Of a stretch of 58,540 nucleotides of DNA, positions 45,043 through 53,639 are shown piece by piece (position 1 is the stretch's first letter; each line of letters starts with the position of its first letter). The position numbers and the translations under genes were made by a program. The notes beneath the pieces are model-generated. The model was given only the letters and a program-made list of their open reading frames with translations, did no database searches and was not told where the DNA came from. The DNA lies in the NCBI GenBank assembly GCA_024742755.1, contig JANSXW010000021.1:1-58540 (forward strand). Direction: 5' to 3'. This DNA comes from a bacterium. Lineage in GTDB: Bacteria; Bacteroidota; Bacteroidia; Chitinophagales; Saprospiraceae.

Positions 45043-45213
45043 CGGTAGCCTGCCTGGCCGCCTCCGCCCGGCAAGTCAGGAATTCAGTGCGCAAGCGGCC
45101 TTGCCAAATATCCCCACTTAATTGGTGAACAAAAGCTATAAGGCTCTGTTCCGCCTTTGGAGCCTTGCCCTGAATGTTTATCTAATCCTACATCCGGAAT
45201 TCAAACGCTGATT

Positions 45214-45813
45214 ATGGCCGCAAAATTAAACGAGGACAAACTGGTGCGCCGCCTTCAGGCGAAGGATAAGTCAGCCGTTGAAGAAATCTACGATTCCTAT
45301 GCGCCGTCCCTGTACGGTATCGCATTGCATATCGTAAAATCGGAAGCGATCGCTCAGGATGTGGTGCAGGAAACTTTCATTAAAGTCTGGAAAAACGCCG
45401 CAGCTTATGATACGAAAAAGGGAACACTTTTTACCTGGCTGCTCAACATCACCCGGAACGGGGCGATCGACAAGACTCGCTCTGCTGCCTTCCGGCGAAG
45501 GCGGCAGGCCGTACCTGTAGACGAGCATTTGAAGAATAACCATCAGCTGAGCACCGCACAAAACACCGATCAAATAGGCTTAAGGTCCTTTGTTGATCAG
45601 TTGGAGGACAAATACCGGGAAATTATCGAACTGGCCTACTTCCAGGGGTACACTCAGCAGGAAATTGCCGAGCACCTGCAGTTGCCAGTCGGTACGGTGA
45701 AATCGAGAGTTCGGATAGGGCTCCGTGAGTTAAGAAAAATCTTTTCAGAGCCAGGCTTAACCCACCTTTTGATCGCAGCTTTTTGCCTGTCGGTATGGTG
45801 GTTTGTCGTTTAA
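45214..45813 (+). CDS. ECF sigma factor with a C-terminal membrane segment
   Basis: 199 residues from ATG 45214 (MAAKLNEDKLVRRLQAKDKS). Sigma region 2 is LYGIALHIVKSEAIAQDVVQ followed by ETFIKVWKNAAAYDTKKGT; region 4 is LAYFQGYTQQEIAEHLQLPV followed by GTVKSRVRIGLRELRKIF. It is SigK/ECF19-like by pattern. The last 16 residues (LLIAAFCLSVWWFVV) form a hydrophobic helix, unusual in a soluble sigma factor. It is followed after 9 nt by its presumed RskA-like anti-sigma. It should direct transcription of an envelope or stress regulon when released. Confidence 0.9.
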   Translation: MAAKLNEDKLVRRLQAKDKSAVEEIYDSYAPSLYGIALHIVKSEAIAQDVVQETFIKVWKNAAAYDTKKGTLFTWLLNITRNGAIDKTRSAAFRRRRQAVPVDEHLKNNHQLSTAQNTDQIGLRSFVDQLEDKYREIIELAYFQGYTQQEIAEHLQLPVGTVKSRVRIGLRELRKIFSEPGLTHLLIAAFCLSVWWFVV

Positions 45814-45822
45814 GAATATGCC

Positions 45823-46605
45823 ATGAATAAAGATAAATTTTTACAGACCGGATTATTAGAACAATATGTACTTGGCTTAACGGACGAGGAGGAAACTGCT
45901 GTGGTCAAGCAATATGCAGATACCTTCCCGGAAGTTCAGTCAGAAATTGACCAGATGAGGGAGGCATTGGATCAGTACGCAAAGCAGTACGCCGTGATGC
46001 CTCCGGAGGAACTGAAGTCCAGAGTCATGCATGGGGTCGAGCAAGCCGATCAGCAGTCTGATGCAGACGCTGGCGCGCCAGGCCCTGCCCGGTCGGGCTC
46101 TAACTGGATGGGGGCTGTTTTCCTTGCGGTCCTGATTGGTGCCTCTTTATTCTTATACAGAGGCAAGGCTGCTGCAGAACGTGATTTGGCTTCACTGGAA
46201 AACCGCTACATCGTCTTTCAGGAAGAATGTGAACGCCAGAAAGCCGCCCTTCAGCAGGAGCAGCAGGTATTTGCCACCCTTACGCACGAAGCAACTGTCC
46301 CGGTACGCCTTCAGGCAACCGGGCTTCAGGCCAATGCTGAAGCTGTTGCCTACCTCAACGGGCTCGAAAAAGTAGCTTATATCAACGCAGGCCTGCTGCC
46401 TGAACTGCCTACCGGAAAAACCTATCAGCTTTGGGCAGATGTTGAAGGGGAAATGATCAACATGGGCGTCCTGCAACAACAGAATAAAGGATTGCAGGCC
46501 GTATCCTATATAGACCATGCAGAAAGCCTGAATATCACCATAGAGCCAGAGGGCGGCAGCGCAAAACCCACCGTTGAACAGCTTGTCGCAAATGGCGAAG
46601 TATAG
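45823..46605 (+). CDS. RskA-like membrane anti-sigma factor
   Basis: 260 residues. The cytoplasmic N-terminal anti-sigma part (1-90) starts FLQTGLLEQYVLGLTDEEET and lacks the zinc Cys motif. A transmembrane helix spans about 93-110 (WMGAVFLAVLIGASLFLY). A coiled-coil stretch (120-150) is followed by the RskA C-terminal domain (about 160-260), with LNGLEKVAYINAGLLPELPT, TYQLWADVEGEMINMGVLQQ and SLNITIEPEGGSAKPT. It would hold the sigma factor at the inner membrane and sense periplasmic conditions. Gene order sigma then anti-sigma implies co-expression. Confidence 0.9.
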   Translation: MNKDKFLQTGLLEQYVLGLTDEEETAVVKQYADTFPEVQSEIDQMREALDQYAKQYAVMPPEELKSRVMHGVEQADQQSDADAGAPGPARSGSNWMGAVFLAVLIGASLFLYRGKAAAERDLASLENRYIVFQEECERQKAALQQEQQVFATLTHEATVPVRLQATGLQANAEAVAYLNGLEKVAYINAGLLPELPTGKTYQLWADVEGEMINMGVLQQQNKGLQAVSYIDHAESLNITIEPEGGSAKPTVEQLVANGEV

Positions 46606-46775
46606 CTTTAAGGGGTTAAGCGCCTCTTTGCCATTTCACAGTGTTAAATGAGTCTAAAAAACATGGCTGAAAATTAGGTAGGTTGTTAAATATTTATCAT
46701 TTTAGTAGCGCCCTCAGAACATATCCACCCTAATAGTCCAAAATTTATTGTTTAATTTTTAAATCCAATCGGCCT

Positions 46776-46877
46776 ATGTTAATCCTATACATTGCCTCAG
46801 GTGCATTTGTTGTAGGTGGAGGGTTAGTGTTCTTTTCAAATCTTATGGCTCAAAAAACACGCAGCCGTTACTATTAA
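46776..46877 (+). CDS. Possible 33-residue membrane peptide
   Basis: ATG 46776 to TAA 46875-46877. The product is one hydrophobic helix (LILYIASGAFVVGGGLVFFS) and a basic tail (QKTRSRYY), a positive-inside layout typical of small regulatory membrane peptides. It is preceded by an AT-rich leader. There is no homology evidence, so this is a candidate only. Confidence 0.35.
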   Translation: MLILYIASGAFVVGGGLVFFSNLMAQKTRSRYY

Positions 46878-47193
46878 TTGATCTGATCACCCCCCTACCT
46901 GTTAAACCGGAGGATTGCCAAAGCTCCTCCCTGCATTAGTAAGCTCTGGCACACACCCCAATCAAAATCAAACACATTGCTATACCCTCCGCATTCGTCA
47001 TTCACTGCTTTAGTGAGGGCAGGCGGTGGTGAAGCCCTTCGGCTTCTGTTGCTTTCCCATGAACTTATTGGTGACGGGGCTTTCATTAGCCTTGTCTAAT
47101 CTATATGGTGTGATGCTGCATTACAGCTGCCATTCATGCCGGGCGGTTTCGTTCGGCTGACTACAGCGTAGTGCTAAACACCTAAAGCATAGT

Positions 47194-47242
47194 TATTGTC
47201 CCTACAGCCTGTTTACAGGTGAGCAGGGGCAATAGCTTTTGT
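47194..47242 (+). terminator. Terminator-like hairpin
   Basis: TATTGTCCCT (47194-47203) with AGGGGCAATA (47225-47234), including one G-T pair, an inner CCTG/CAGG stem, and a short T-rich end (GCTTTTGTT). Confidence 0.45.
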
Positions 47243-47302
47243 TGCATAAGCTGTCAAAACAAAACGAAAAACGAACCTACTACAGCTTGATGCTAAAAAC
47301 AG

Positions 47303-47345
47303 CAAAGGCACTGCCTACCCTTGGGTAAGACAGTGCCTTCTGCTT
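47303..47345 (-). terminator. lepA terminator
   Basis: AAGGCACTG (47305-47313) with CAGTGCCTT (47331-47339), plus an inner CTACCC...GGGTAAG stem. On the minus strand it is followed by TGCTGTTTTT, 40 nt beyond the lepA stop. Confidence 0.7.
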
Positions 47346-47381
47346 TTGCCCCATACGCAGGGCACCTGTTTTCTTTTTGTA

Positions 47382-49172
47382 TTAAAGCTTCAGCACGTCA
47401 AGGAATGCCTTTTGGGGCACCTCGACTTTTCCGAACTGCCGCATCCGGCGCTTACCAGCCTTTTGCTTTTCGAGCAGTTTCCGCTTTCGTGTAATATCAC
47501 CACCGTAACACTTGGCCGTTACATCTTTGCGCAGGGCGGAGATGGTTTCCCGTGCAATGACCTTGGCGCCCACTGCCGCTTGTATGGCAATAACAAACTG
47601 TTGACGGGGCAGCAGTTCCTTGAGCTTTTTGCAGATTTGCCGGCCAAAAGCTTCGGCTTTAGACCGGTGTACCAGCGCGGAGAGGGCATCCACAGGCTCG
47701 CCGTTCAGGCGGATATCCAGCTTCACCAGGTCCGTTTCCCGGTACTCTATCGGCTGATAGTCGAAGCTAGCGTAGCCTCTGGAGACCGATTTGAGGCGGT
47801 CGTAAAAGTCGAACACAATCTCCGCCAGCGGCAGGTCAAATGACAATTCCACCCGCTCAGGCGTAAGGTAGTGCTGCTTGGTCAGCGTACCCCGCTTCTC
47901 CATGCAGAGGGTCATAATCGTTCCGATAAACTCGGGCTTGGTGATAATCTGAGCCGTGATGTAGGGCTCTTCCACCACCTCAATGGTATGCTGTTCGGGC
48001 AACTCCGAAGGCGTGCGTACGGTGTATTCTTCCCCGGATTTATCCATCAGATTGTAGGAAACGTTGGGGACAGTCGTAATGACATCCATGTCAAACTCCC
48101 GGTAAAGGCGTTCCTGTACAATCTCAAGGTGCAGCATACCGAGGAACCCACAACGGAAGCCAAAGCCCAGTGCAGCAGAGGTTTCCGGTTCAAAAACCAG
48201 GGAGGCGTCATTGAGCTGCAGTTTTTCCAGGCTGTCGCGCAGGTCCTCAAAATCATCGTTGTCGAGCGGGAAAATACCGGCAAAGACCATGGGCTTGACA
48301 TCCTCGAAGCCCTGAATAGCCTTTTCGCAGGGGCGCTCCACCGTAGTGATCGTATCGCCAACCTTAATCTCTTTGGACTCCTTGATGCCGGTAATGATGT
48401 AGCCTACGTTGCCAGCCTCCAGTTTATCTTTAGGGTGCTGCGTCATTTTGAGCACCCCAATCTCGTCCGCTTCGTACTCCTTGCCTGTGTTCACAAACCG
48501 GACAAGGTCTCCTTTGCGCATTGTGCCGTTGAGTATCCGGAAGTAGGCGATGACACCGCGGTAGGCATTGAAAACGGAATCAAAGATCAGCGCTTGCAGT
48601 GGCGCCCCGGGGTCTCCTTCCGGTGCCGGGATGCGCTCCACAATGGCTTCCATAATATCAGGTACGCCCTGCCCGGTCTTGCCGCTGGCCAGGAGGATGT
48701 CTTCCTTCTCGCAACCAATGAGGTCAATGATCTGATCAGAGACTTCATCGATCATAGCGCTTTCCATGTCCACCTTGTTAAGGATCGGGATGATCTCAAG
48801 GTCGTGGTCAATCGCCAGATAGAGATTGGAAATGGTCTGCGCCTGAATGCCCTGAGAGGCATCCACGAGCAGGAGTGCGCCCTCGCAGGCTGCGATAGAA
48901 CGGGATACCTCGTAGCTAAAGTCCACGTGGCCCGGCGTATCGATAAGGTTGAACGTATATTGTTTCCCATCGCCTGGACGGTCGTAATACATCTGTATGG
49001 CGTGACTCTTAATGGTAATGCCACGCTCCCGCTCCAGGTCCATATTGTCCAGGGCCTGATCTTTCATCTCCCGCTCCGCAATCGTCTTGGTATACTCCAA
49101 AAGCCGGTCGGAGAGGGTACTCTTCCCATGGTCAATATGGGCGATTACACAAAAGTTTCTGATCTGCTTCAT
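47382..49172 (-). CDS. lepA: Elongation factor 4 (LepA), ribosome back-translocase GTPase
   Basis: 596 residues from ATG 49172 ([20 protein letters not shown]); the longer version would use a TTG. G1 is [10 protein letters not shown]2 lies in [11 protein letters not shown]3 is DTPGHVDF and G4 is NKVDM. EF-G-like domains III-V follow, with [19 protein letters not shown]. The LepA-specific C-terminal domain has [20 protein letters not shown] followed by [17 protein letters not shown]. It acts on stalled or mistranslocated ribosomes and in 30S biogenesis. It is divergent from the NtrC-type regulator. Confidence 0.98.
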   Translation of the reverse strand: MKQIRNFCVIAHIDHGKSTLSDRLLEYTKTIAEREMKDQALDNMDLERERGITIKSHAIQMYYDRPGDGKQYTFNLIDTPGHVDFSYEVSRSIAACEGALLLVDASQGIQAQTISNLYLAIDHDLEIIPILNKVDMESAMIDEVSDQIIDLIGCEKEDILLASGKTGQGVPDIMEAIVERIPAPEGDPGAPLQALIFDSVFNAYRGVIAYFRILNGTMRKGDLVRFVNTGKEYEADEIGVLKMTQHPKDKLEAGNVGYIITGIKESKEIKVGDTITTVERPCEKAIQGFEDVKPMVFAGIFPLDNDDFEDLRDSLEKLQLNDASLVFEPETSAALGFGFRCGFLGMLHLEIVQERLYREFDMDVITTVPNVSYNLMDKSGEEYTVRTPSELPEQHTIEVVEEPYITAQIITKPEFIGTIMTLCMEKRGTLTKQHYLTPERVELSFDLPLAEIVFDFYDRLKSVSRGYASFDYQPIEYRETDLVKLDIRLNGEPVDALSALVHRSKAEAFGRQICKKLKELLPRQQFVIAIQAAVGAKVIARETISALRKDVTAKCYGGDITRKRKLLEKQKAGKRRMRQFGKVEVPQKAFLDVLKL

Positions 49173-49178
49173 AGCTTG

Positions 49179-49186
49179 CAAATATA
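49179..49186 (-). promoter_or_regulatory. -7 element for lepA, possible leaderless start
   Basis: TATATTTG on the minus strand is a consensus -7 site ending 6 nt before the lepA ATG, so the transcript would begin at or next to the start codon. No TTG at -33 was seen. Confidence 0.4.
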
Positions 49187-49324
49187 CGCTATTTTAGATG
49201 TTGGTATGCACTATTTCTGCGACAGGGCTGATTATTACATCTATTTTACGTCGGCATACCCGTTTAGATGCCCTGCGCCTCCTTATATAATGGAATGCCC
49301 TGCAAATAGTTGGCTTGCCCTCGG

Positions 49325-49351
49325 TTGATATGCGCCAAATTTTTATATTTG
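49325..49351 (+). promoter_or_regulatory. Candidate promoter of the NtrC-type regulator gene
   Basis: TTG (49325-49327), 16-nt spacer, TATATTTG (49344-49351). The -7 box is a full match and the spacing slightly short. It would give a leader of about 145 nt. Confidence 0.45.
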
Positions 49352-49502
49352 GAAAAAGCTGATGCGCTGCTGAAACCTTCAGGGGGCTGTAGCGTATACC
49401 CACTTACTAATAAGCCGGTTAGATCAATCCAATACAAACAACCTGATACTGGTTCCGCCTCTCCCGGGGCGCAGCCCGGTGGCAGCAAAACCGATTTGAA
49501 GC

Positions 49503-50774
49503 ATGGCCAAAGTTCTCATCGTCGACGACGAAAAAAGCATTCGCCGAACCCTGCGGGACATCCTGGAATTTGAAAAGTACGAGGTGGAAGAAGCTTCGGA
49601 CGGCATGGAGTGCCTTGTAAAGTTGAAGCAATCCCGGTACGATGTGGTGATCATGGACATCAAGATGCCCAAAATGGACGGCATGGAAGCACTGGAGCGC
49701 GTTCAGATACTGGCACCGGATACGCCTGTTGTCATGATTTCCGGCCATGCCAATATCGACACGGCGGTAGAGGCTGTAAAAAAAGGCGCTTTCGATTTCA
49801 TCTCCAAGCCACCCGATCTCAACCGCCTGCTGATTACCATTCGCAATGCGATGGACAAATCCAGCCTTGTTACCGAAACCAAGCTGCTTAAGCGGAAGGT
49901 GTCTAAGTCTAAAGTACAAGAGATAATCGGGGAATCCGAAGGCGTACAGGAAGTCAAAAACACCATCGATCAGGTAGGGCCCACTGATGCCCGGGTGCTC
50001 ATCCTGGGGCCCAACGGGACCGGCAAGGAACTCGTAGCCCGCTGGCTGCACGAAAAGAGTGCCCGCTCGGATCAGCCCATCGTGGAAGTCAACTGTGCGG
50101 CTATTCCGGCCGAGCTCATTGAAAGCGAGTTGTTTGGCCATGAGAAAGGCGCGTTTACCTCCGCTCACAAGCAGCGCATCGGCAAATTTGAGCAAGCCAA
50201 TGGCGGCACCCTCTTCCTGGATGAAATCGGTGATATGAGCCTTTCTGCCCAGGCTAAAGTGCTCCGTGCCCTTCAGGAAAGCCGGATTACTCGGGTTGGC
50301 GGGGACAAGGAAATAAACGTGGATGTGCGGGTCGTGGCAGCTACCAACAAAGACCTGCGCAAAGAAATTGAAGAAGGCCGCTTCAGGGAAGACCTTTACC
50401 ACCGCCTGGCTGTGATCATCATCCGGGTGCCGTCCCTAAATGACCGCAAAGATGATATTCCCACCCTGGCCAGGCACTTCGTAAAGCAAGTCTGCCAGGA
50501 GTACGGCGTCCCCGCAAAACCCATAGCCCCCAGCGCGCTGGAACGGCTAAAGGAAGTCAACTGGACCGGTAATATCCGCGAGCTGCGCAATGCTATAGAA
50601 CGGCTGGTCATCCTAAGCAAAGACCGAATTAGCGAAGGCGATGTGGATCATTATGTACTGCCCACCAGCGCTGCGCCCAGCCAAAAGCTGAAGGACATCT
50701 TTGCCCGCTTCGAGAGCAAGGAGGCGCTGCTGGACTTCATTGATGAGCAATTTGCAGTCTATCAAAAGGCCTGA
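49503..50774 (+). CDS. NtrC-family sigma-54 activator lacking a DNA-binding domain
   Basis: 423 residues. The receiver domain (1-120) has the acidic pair Asp8-Asp9, phospho-acceptor Asp52 (VVIMDIKMPKMDG) and FDFISKPPD. The AAA+ domain (about 140-375) has Walker A LILGPNGTGKELVARWLHEK, sigma-54 loop GAFTSA (216-221, with Ser instead of Gly) and Walker B GGTLFLDEIGDM. The chain ends KEALLDFIDEQFAVYQKA with no Fis-type helix-turn-helix, and the following DNA does not encode one in any frame. It should still remodel sigma-54 polymerase, from solution or through a partner. Confidence 0.92.
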   Translation: MAKVLIVDDEKSIRRTLRDILEFEKYEVEEASDGMECLVKLKQSRYDVVIMDIKMPKMDGMEALERVQILAPDTPVVMISGHANIDTAVEAVKKGAFDFISKPPDLNRLLITIRNAMDKSSLVTETKLLKRKVSKSKVQEIIGESEGVQEVKNTIDQVGPTDARVLILGPNGTGKELVARWLHEKSARSDQPIVEVNCAAIPAELIESELFGHEKGAFTSAHKQRIGKFEQANGGTLFLDEIGDMSLSAQAKVLRALQESRITRVGGDKEINVDVRVVAATNKDLRKEIEEGRFREDLYHRLAVIIIRVPSLNDRKDDIPTLARHFVKQVCQEYGVPAKPIAPSALERLKEVNWTGNIRELRNAIERLVILSKDRISEGDVDHYVLPTSAAPSQKLKDIFARFESKEALLDFIDEQFAVYQKA

Positions 50775-50821
50775 ATTGAACTAAATACCCATTTTATTTG
50801 TCTTTATATGCCCTTTTGCCA

Positions 50822-50853
50822 CGGCTGCCCTTTCTGCTTGGAAAAGGCAGCCG
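50822..50853 (+). terminator. Weak terminator-like hairpin
   Basis: CGGCTGCC (50822-50829) with GGCAGCCG (50846-50853), and a further CTTT/AAAG pairing near the loop. Only a modest T content follows. Confidence 0.5.
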
Positions 50854-50908
50854 TTCGATTGTTCAGGCATAAGGGAGGAACCAACTATCCTGAATAAAAG
50901 AATAGCCT

Positions 50909-51625
50909 ATGACCAGTAATCAAGTGAAAAAGCACGAAATGCGGCAGTGGGGCCGCGCGATGAAAGGGGAGAACTCCTGGACGATGTTCAAGGTCATCTC
51001 CGAGTTTGTAGATGGCTTTGAAACCCTGAATAAGATGGGGCCCTGCGTGTCCATTTTTGGCTCTGCCCGCACTAAGCCGGACCATCCCAACTACAAGAAA
51101 GCCGTTGACATAGCGCGTATCCTCACAGAAGCAGGCTACGGTGTGATCACAGGTGGCGGCCCGGGTATTATGGAGGCTGGCAACAAAGGCGCGCACTTGT
51201 ACGGCGGGCGCTCTGTGGGGCTCAATATCGACCTGCCGTTTGAGCAGGGCTCCAACCAATATGTAGACCATGATGCCAACCTCAATTTCCGGTATTTCTT
51301 CGTCCGTAAGGTGATGTTTGTGAAGTACGCTCAGGCCTTCGTTGCCCTGCCCGGCGGGTTTGGCACTATGGATGAGCTGTTTGAGTTGCTGACGCTGGTT
51401 CAAACCAAAAAAATTACCCCGGTCCCGGTCATTTTGGTAGGGACTGAATTCTGGGGAGGGATGAAGGAGTGGATTAAGCAGGTTATGCTCGAACAGCACC
51501 ACAACATCAATCCTGATGACCTGGACCTGATGCCGATCGTCGACGCCCCTGAAGAAGTCGTTGCCATCATTGATCAGTTTTATGCTGACAAAGGCGAAGA
51601 GCTTAGCCCGAACTACGAGCTTTAA
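50909..51625 (+). CDS. LOG-family (TIGR00730) nucleotide phosphoribohydrolase
   Basis: 238 residues, Rossmann-like LOG fold. The motifs are GPCVSIFGSARTKPDHPNY, TGGGPGIMEAGNKGAHLYG and the catalytic PGGFGTMDELFELLTLVQT (PGGxGTxxE form). Characterised members cleave cytokinin nucleotides or AMP-type monophosphates to the free base and ribose 5-phosphate. In bacteria the physiological substrate is often unclear. It follows the NtrC-type regulator in the same direction after a weak hairpin, so a separate transcript is likely. Confidence 0.92.
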   Translation: MTSNQVKKHEMRQWGRAMKGENSWTMFKVISEFVDGFETLNKMGPCVSIFGSARTKPDHPNYKKAVDIARILTEAGYGVITGGGPGIMEAGNKGAHLYGGRSVGLNIDLPFEQGSNQYVDHDANLNFRYFFVRKVMFVKYAQAFVALPGGFGTMDELFELLTLVQTKKITPVPVILVGTEFWGGMKEWIKQVMLEQHHNINPDDLDLMPIVDAPEEVVAIIDQFYADKGEELSPNYEL

Positions 51626-51640
51626 GCTGAAAAATAAAGC

Positions 51641-51680
51641 GCCGGGCGGATACTTATGAGCTGATCCGCCTGGCTCAGTT
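51641..51680 (+). terminator. Terminator after the LOG-family gene
   Basis: GCCGGGCGGAT (51641-51651) with ATCCGCCTGGC (51664-51674), one G-T pair, then TCAGTTTT. Confidence 0.65.
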
Positions 51681-52014
51681 TTAGCAAAATCCCTTCCGTG
51701 CGCCCGCCCGCTTCCGCAGCCCTGCCCTTTCAAGCACTTACCACTGCTGCTCTTTAGCCATAGCAGTTATTCAGTAAGCCCTTTTAACTGGTTGATTTTT
51801 AGTTTTTCCAAATATATTTTTACCTTTATTTGTCGGTTGGATTGCAGTTGGGCCAGCTTTACTGGATCGCCCTGTCTAAAGCGTGCTGCCTGTTCCTTAT
51901 CCGCCATTTCCCCCTCCCTTATTGTCAGTGTATTCAATTCTTAAAGGGCATATGCTTTGGTATACCGATATGGTACCGGAGCTGAAAACAAGCTATAAAT
52001 AAACGAACACCGTT
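51681..52014. other. 334-nt intergenic region
   Basis: Between the LOG-family terminator and the haloperoxidase-like gene. It is AT-rich near 51790-51830. I see no RNA or coding signal and no complete promoter consensus. Confidence 0.4.
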
Positions 52015-53508
52015 ATGAAGAGATTGCTTTACATTTTACCGCTTGCATGGTCGCTGTTGCTGACCGGTTGTGCGCCATCTGAACAAACGGATCAGGAAAC
52101 GGCTGCGCCAACGGAAGAACCCATGGGCGCAGACAATATCGCCTACCAGTGGGGAGAAATGGCGCTGCAGGCTACCGCCAATGATACGGAGCGTTTTAAC
52201 CCCCGCCCAACGGTGACTTCCCGCTGCCTTGGGCTCATCTTTGTAGCCGTATTTGATGCCTGGTCCCGCTTTGATGCTCAGGCTACGCCGGTCTACCTTC
52301 AGGGCGTGGAGCGGCAGCCAGCCTCTGCACAAACGCTGGGCAACAAGGAAGAAGCCATTAGCTACGCTGCCTACCGGGCCCTGTGCGAGTACTACTACAC
52401 CGATAGCTTGTTGTTCAGGTCGTTTATGGTGGAGCTGGGCTATGACCCGGACAATTCGTCGGTGGACCCCGCAACGCCTGCCGGTATCGGCAACCTGGCT
52501 GCCTCAGCTGTCATCGAAGCCCGAAAAGGAGATGGGGCCAATCAGTACGGCGAGGCCGAAGGTGCTAAAGGCATTGCCTATGCAGATTACACCGGTTACC
52601 TGCCGGTGAATACACCCGAGGAAAATGTAGACATCAACCGCTGGCAGCCCAAGTACTTTGTCACAAGGGATGGGCACCGCTACGCGCCAGGCTGCCTGAC
52701 GCCATACTGGCAGTTGGTCAAAACGATCGGTATTCAATCTGCTGATCAGTTCCGGCCCGGGCCACCTCCGATGAAAGGTTCGGAACAACTGGCTAAGGAA
52801 GTGGAAGAAGTGGTGGAAATGCAGGCCAACCTGACAGATGCGGAAAAAGCCCTGGTGGAATTTATGCGCGATGGCCCGCAATCGGTGCAGCAGGCCGGGC
52901 ACTGGCTTAAGTTTGCTCAGGATGTCTCCCGGCGCGATAACCATACGCTGGACGAAGACGTAAAGATGTACTTCCTGAATCAGGTCACCGCTATGGATGC
53001 CTTTATCGCTTCCTGGGACTCGAAAATGCACTACGATTTTGCACGCCCCTATGCGCTGGTGCATGATCATTACCGTGGTCAGGAGATCACTGGCTGGGCA
53101 GGCCCAGGCAAAGGCTTTGTGAAGATGAAAGGGGAGGAATGGCGCCCATATTCCCCGGCTGAATTTCTATGCCCGCCTTTCCCCAGTTACGTATCCGGCC
53201 ACAGTACGATCAGCGGTGCCTGTGCGGAAGCCCTGCGCCTTTTCACCGGAAGCGACCAATTTGGCGAAAGCCAGCAACTGGTTGCCGGGGCACTGACGGA
53301 GCCCGATAACCTTGGTGATACGGTAGTGCTTGAGTTCCCAACCTTTACAGAAACGGCAGAGATGGCCGGCCTTTCCCGTGTGCTGGGAGGGTACCACATT
53401 CAAAGTGAGAACGTTGCAGGCCTGGAACTTGGGCGTGATGTAGCCCGGGAAGTCTGGAGTTTCTACCAAAAGCATATTGGAGGAGCTGCGCTGAGCAGCA
53501 AAGAATAA
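52015..53508 (+). CDS. Vanadium-dependent haloperoxidase-like (PAP2 superfamily) lipoprotein
   Basis: 497 residues. Signal with lipobox LLTGC, so it is predicted to be anchored in an envelope membrane. The vanadate/phosphate-binding residues are all present: Lys337 and Arg344 (KMHYDFARPY, K-x6-RP), Ser394-Gly395-His396 (PSYVSGHST, with catalytic His396), and Arg455 with His461 (RVLGGYH, R-x5-H). Family members oxidise halides with hydrogen peroxide, or act as phosphatases; the two cannot be separated by these motifs. A glutamate occupies the place where many phosphatases have Asp. It stands alone. Confidence 0.85.
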   Translation: MKRLLYILPLAWSLLLTGCAPSEQTDQETAAPTEEPMGADNIAYQWGEMALQATANDTERFNPRPTVTSRCLGLIFVAVFDAWSRFDAQATPVYLQGVERQPASAQTLGNKEEAISYAAYRALCEYYYTDSLLFRSFMVELGYDPDNSSVDPATPAGIGNLAASAVIEARKGDGANQYGEAEGAKGIAYADYTGYLPVNTPEENVDINRWQPKYFVTRDGHRYAPGCLTPYWQLVKTIGIQSADQFRPGPPPMKGSEQLAKEVEEVVEMQANLTDAEKALVEFMRDGPQSVQQAGHWLKFAQDVSRRDNHTLDEDVKMYFLNQVTAMDAFIASWDSKMHYDFARPYALVHDHYRGQEITGWAGPGKGFVKMKGEEWRPYSPAEFLCPPFPSYVSGHSTISGACAEALRLFTGSDQFGESQQLVAGALTEPDNLGDTVVLEFPTFTETAEMAGLSRVLGGYHIQSENVAGLELGRDVAREVWSFYQKHIGGAALSSKE

Positions 53509-53536
53509 GCCAGGCAGAGACAAAGAAAAGCTGGCT

Positions 53537-53560
53537 AAAGACCAATCGGTCTTTTTTTTC
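53537..53560 (+). terminator. Rho-independent terminator
   Basis: AAAGACC (53537-53543) with GGTCTTT (53548-53554), a 4-nt loop, and an eight-T run. It ends the haloperoxidase-like gene. Confidence 0.85.
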
Positions 53561-53639
53561 GACAAAATTGAAAAACGTCAGGCAACCAATTGGCGATGGT
53601 GTTCGTTATCTACCTCGAAAAGTAACGCAATTACCCGCT

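Larger units (their letters stand above)
46606..47380. other. 775-nt region without a clear conventional gene
   Basis: It contains a possible 33-codon membrane peptide (46776-46877) and two hairpin structures. Two partial copies of a short motif also occur (CTACAGCGTAGTGCTAAACA near 47161, CTACAGCTTGATGCTAAAAA near 47282). A minus-strand frame at 46895-47086 has no recognisable features. A small RNA cannot be excluded. Confidence 0.4.

Noticed and set aside
46895..47086. 63-codon minus-strand frame
   Set aside because: No signal peptide, domain or supporting context; considered as a transposon remnant but no similarity was recognised.
47871..49328. 485-codon open frame on the plus strand
   Set aside because: It is antisense to lepA, whose GTPase motifs are unmistakable; the frame has no family features.
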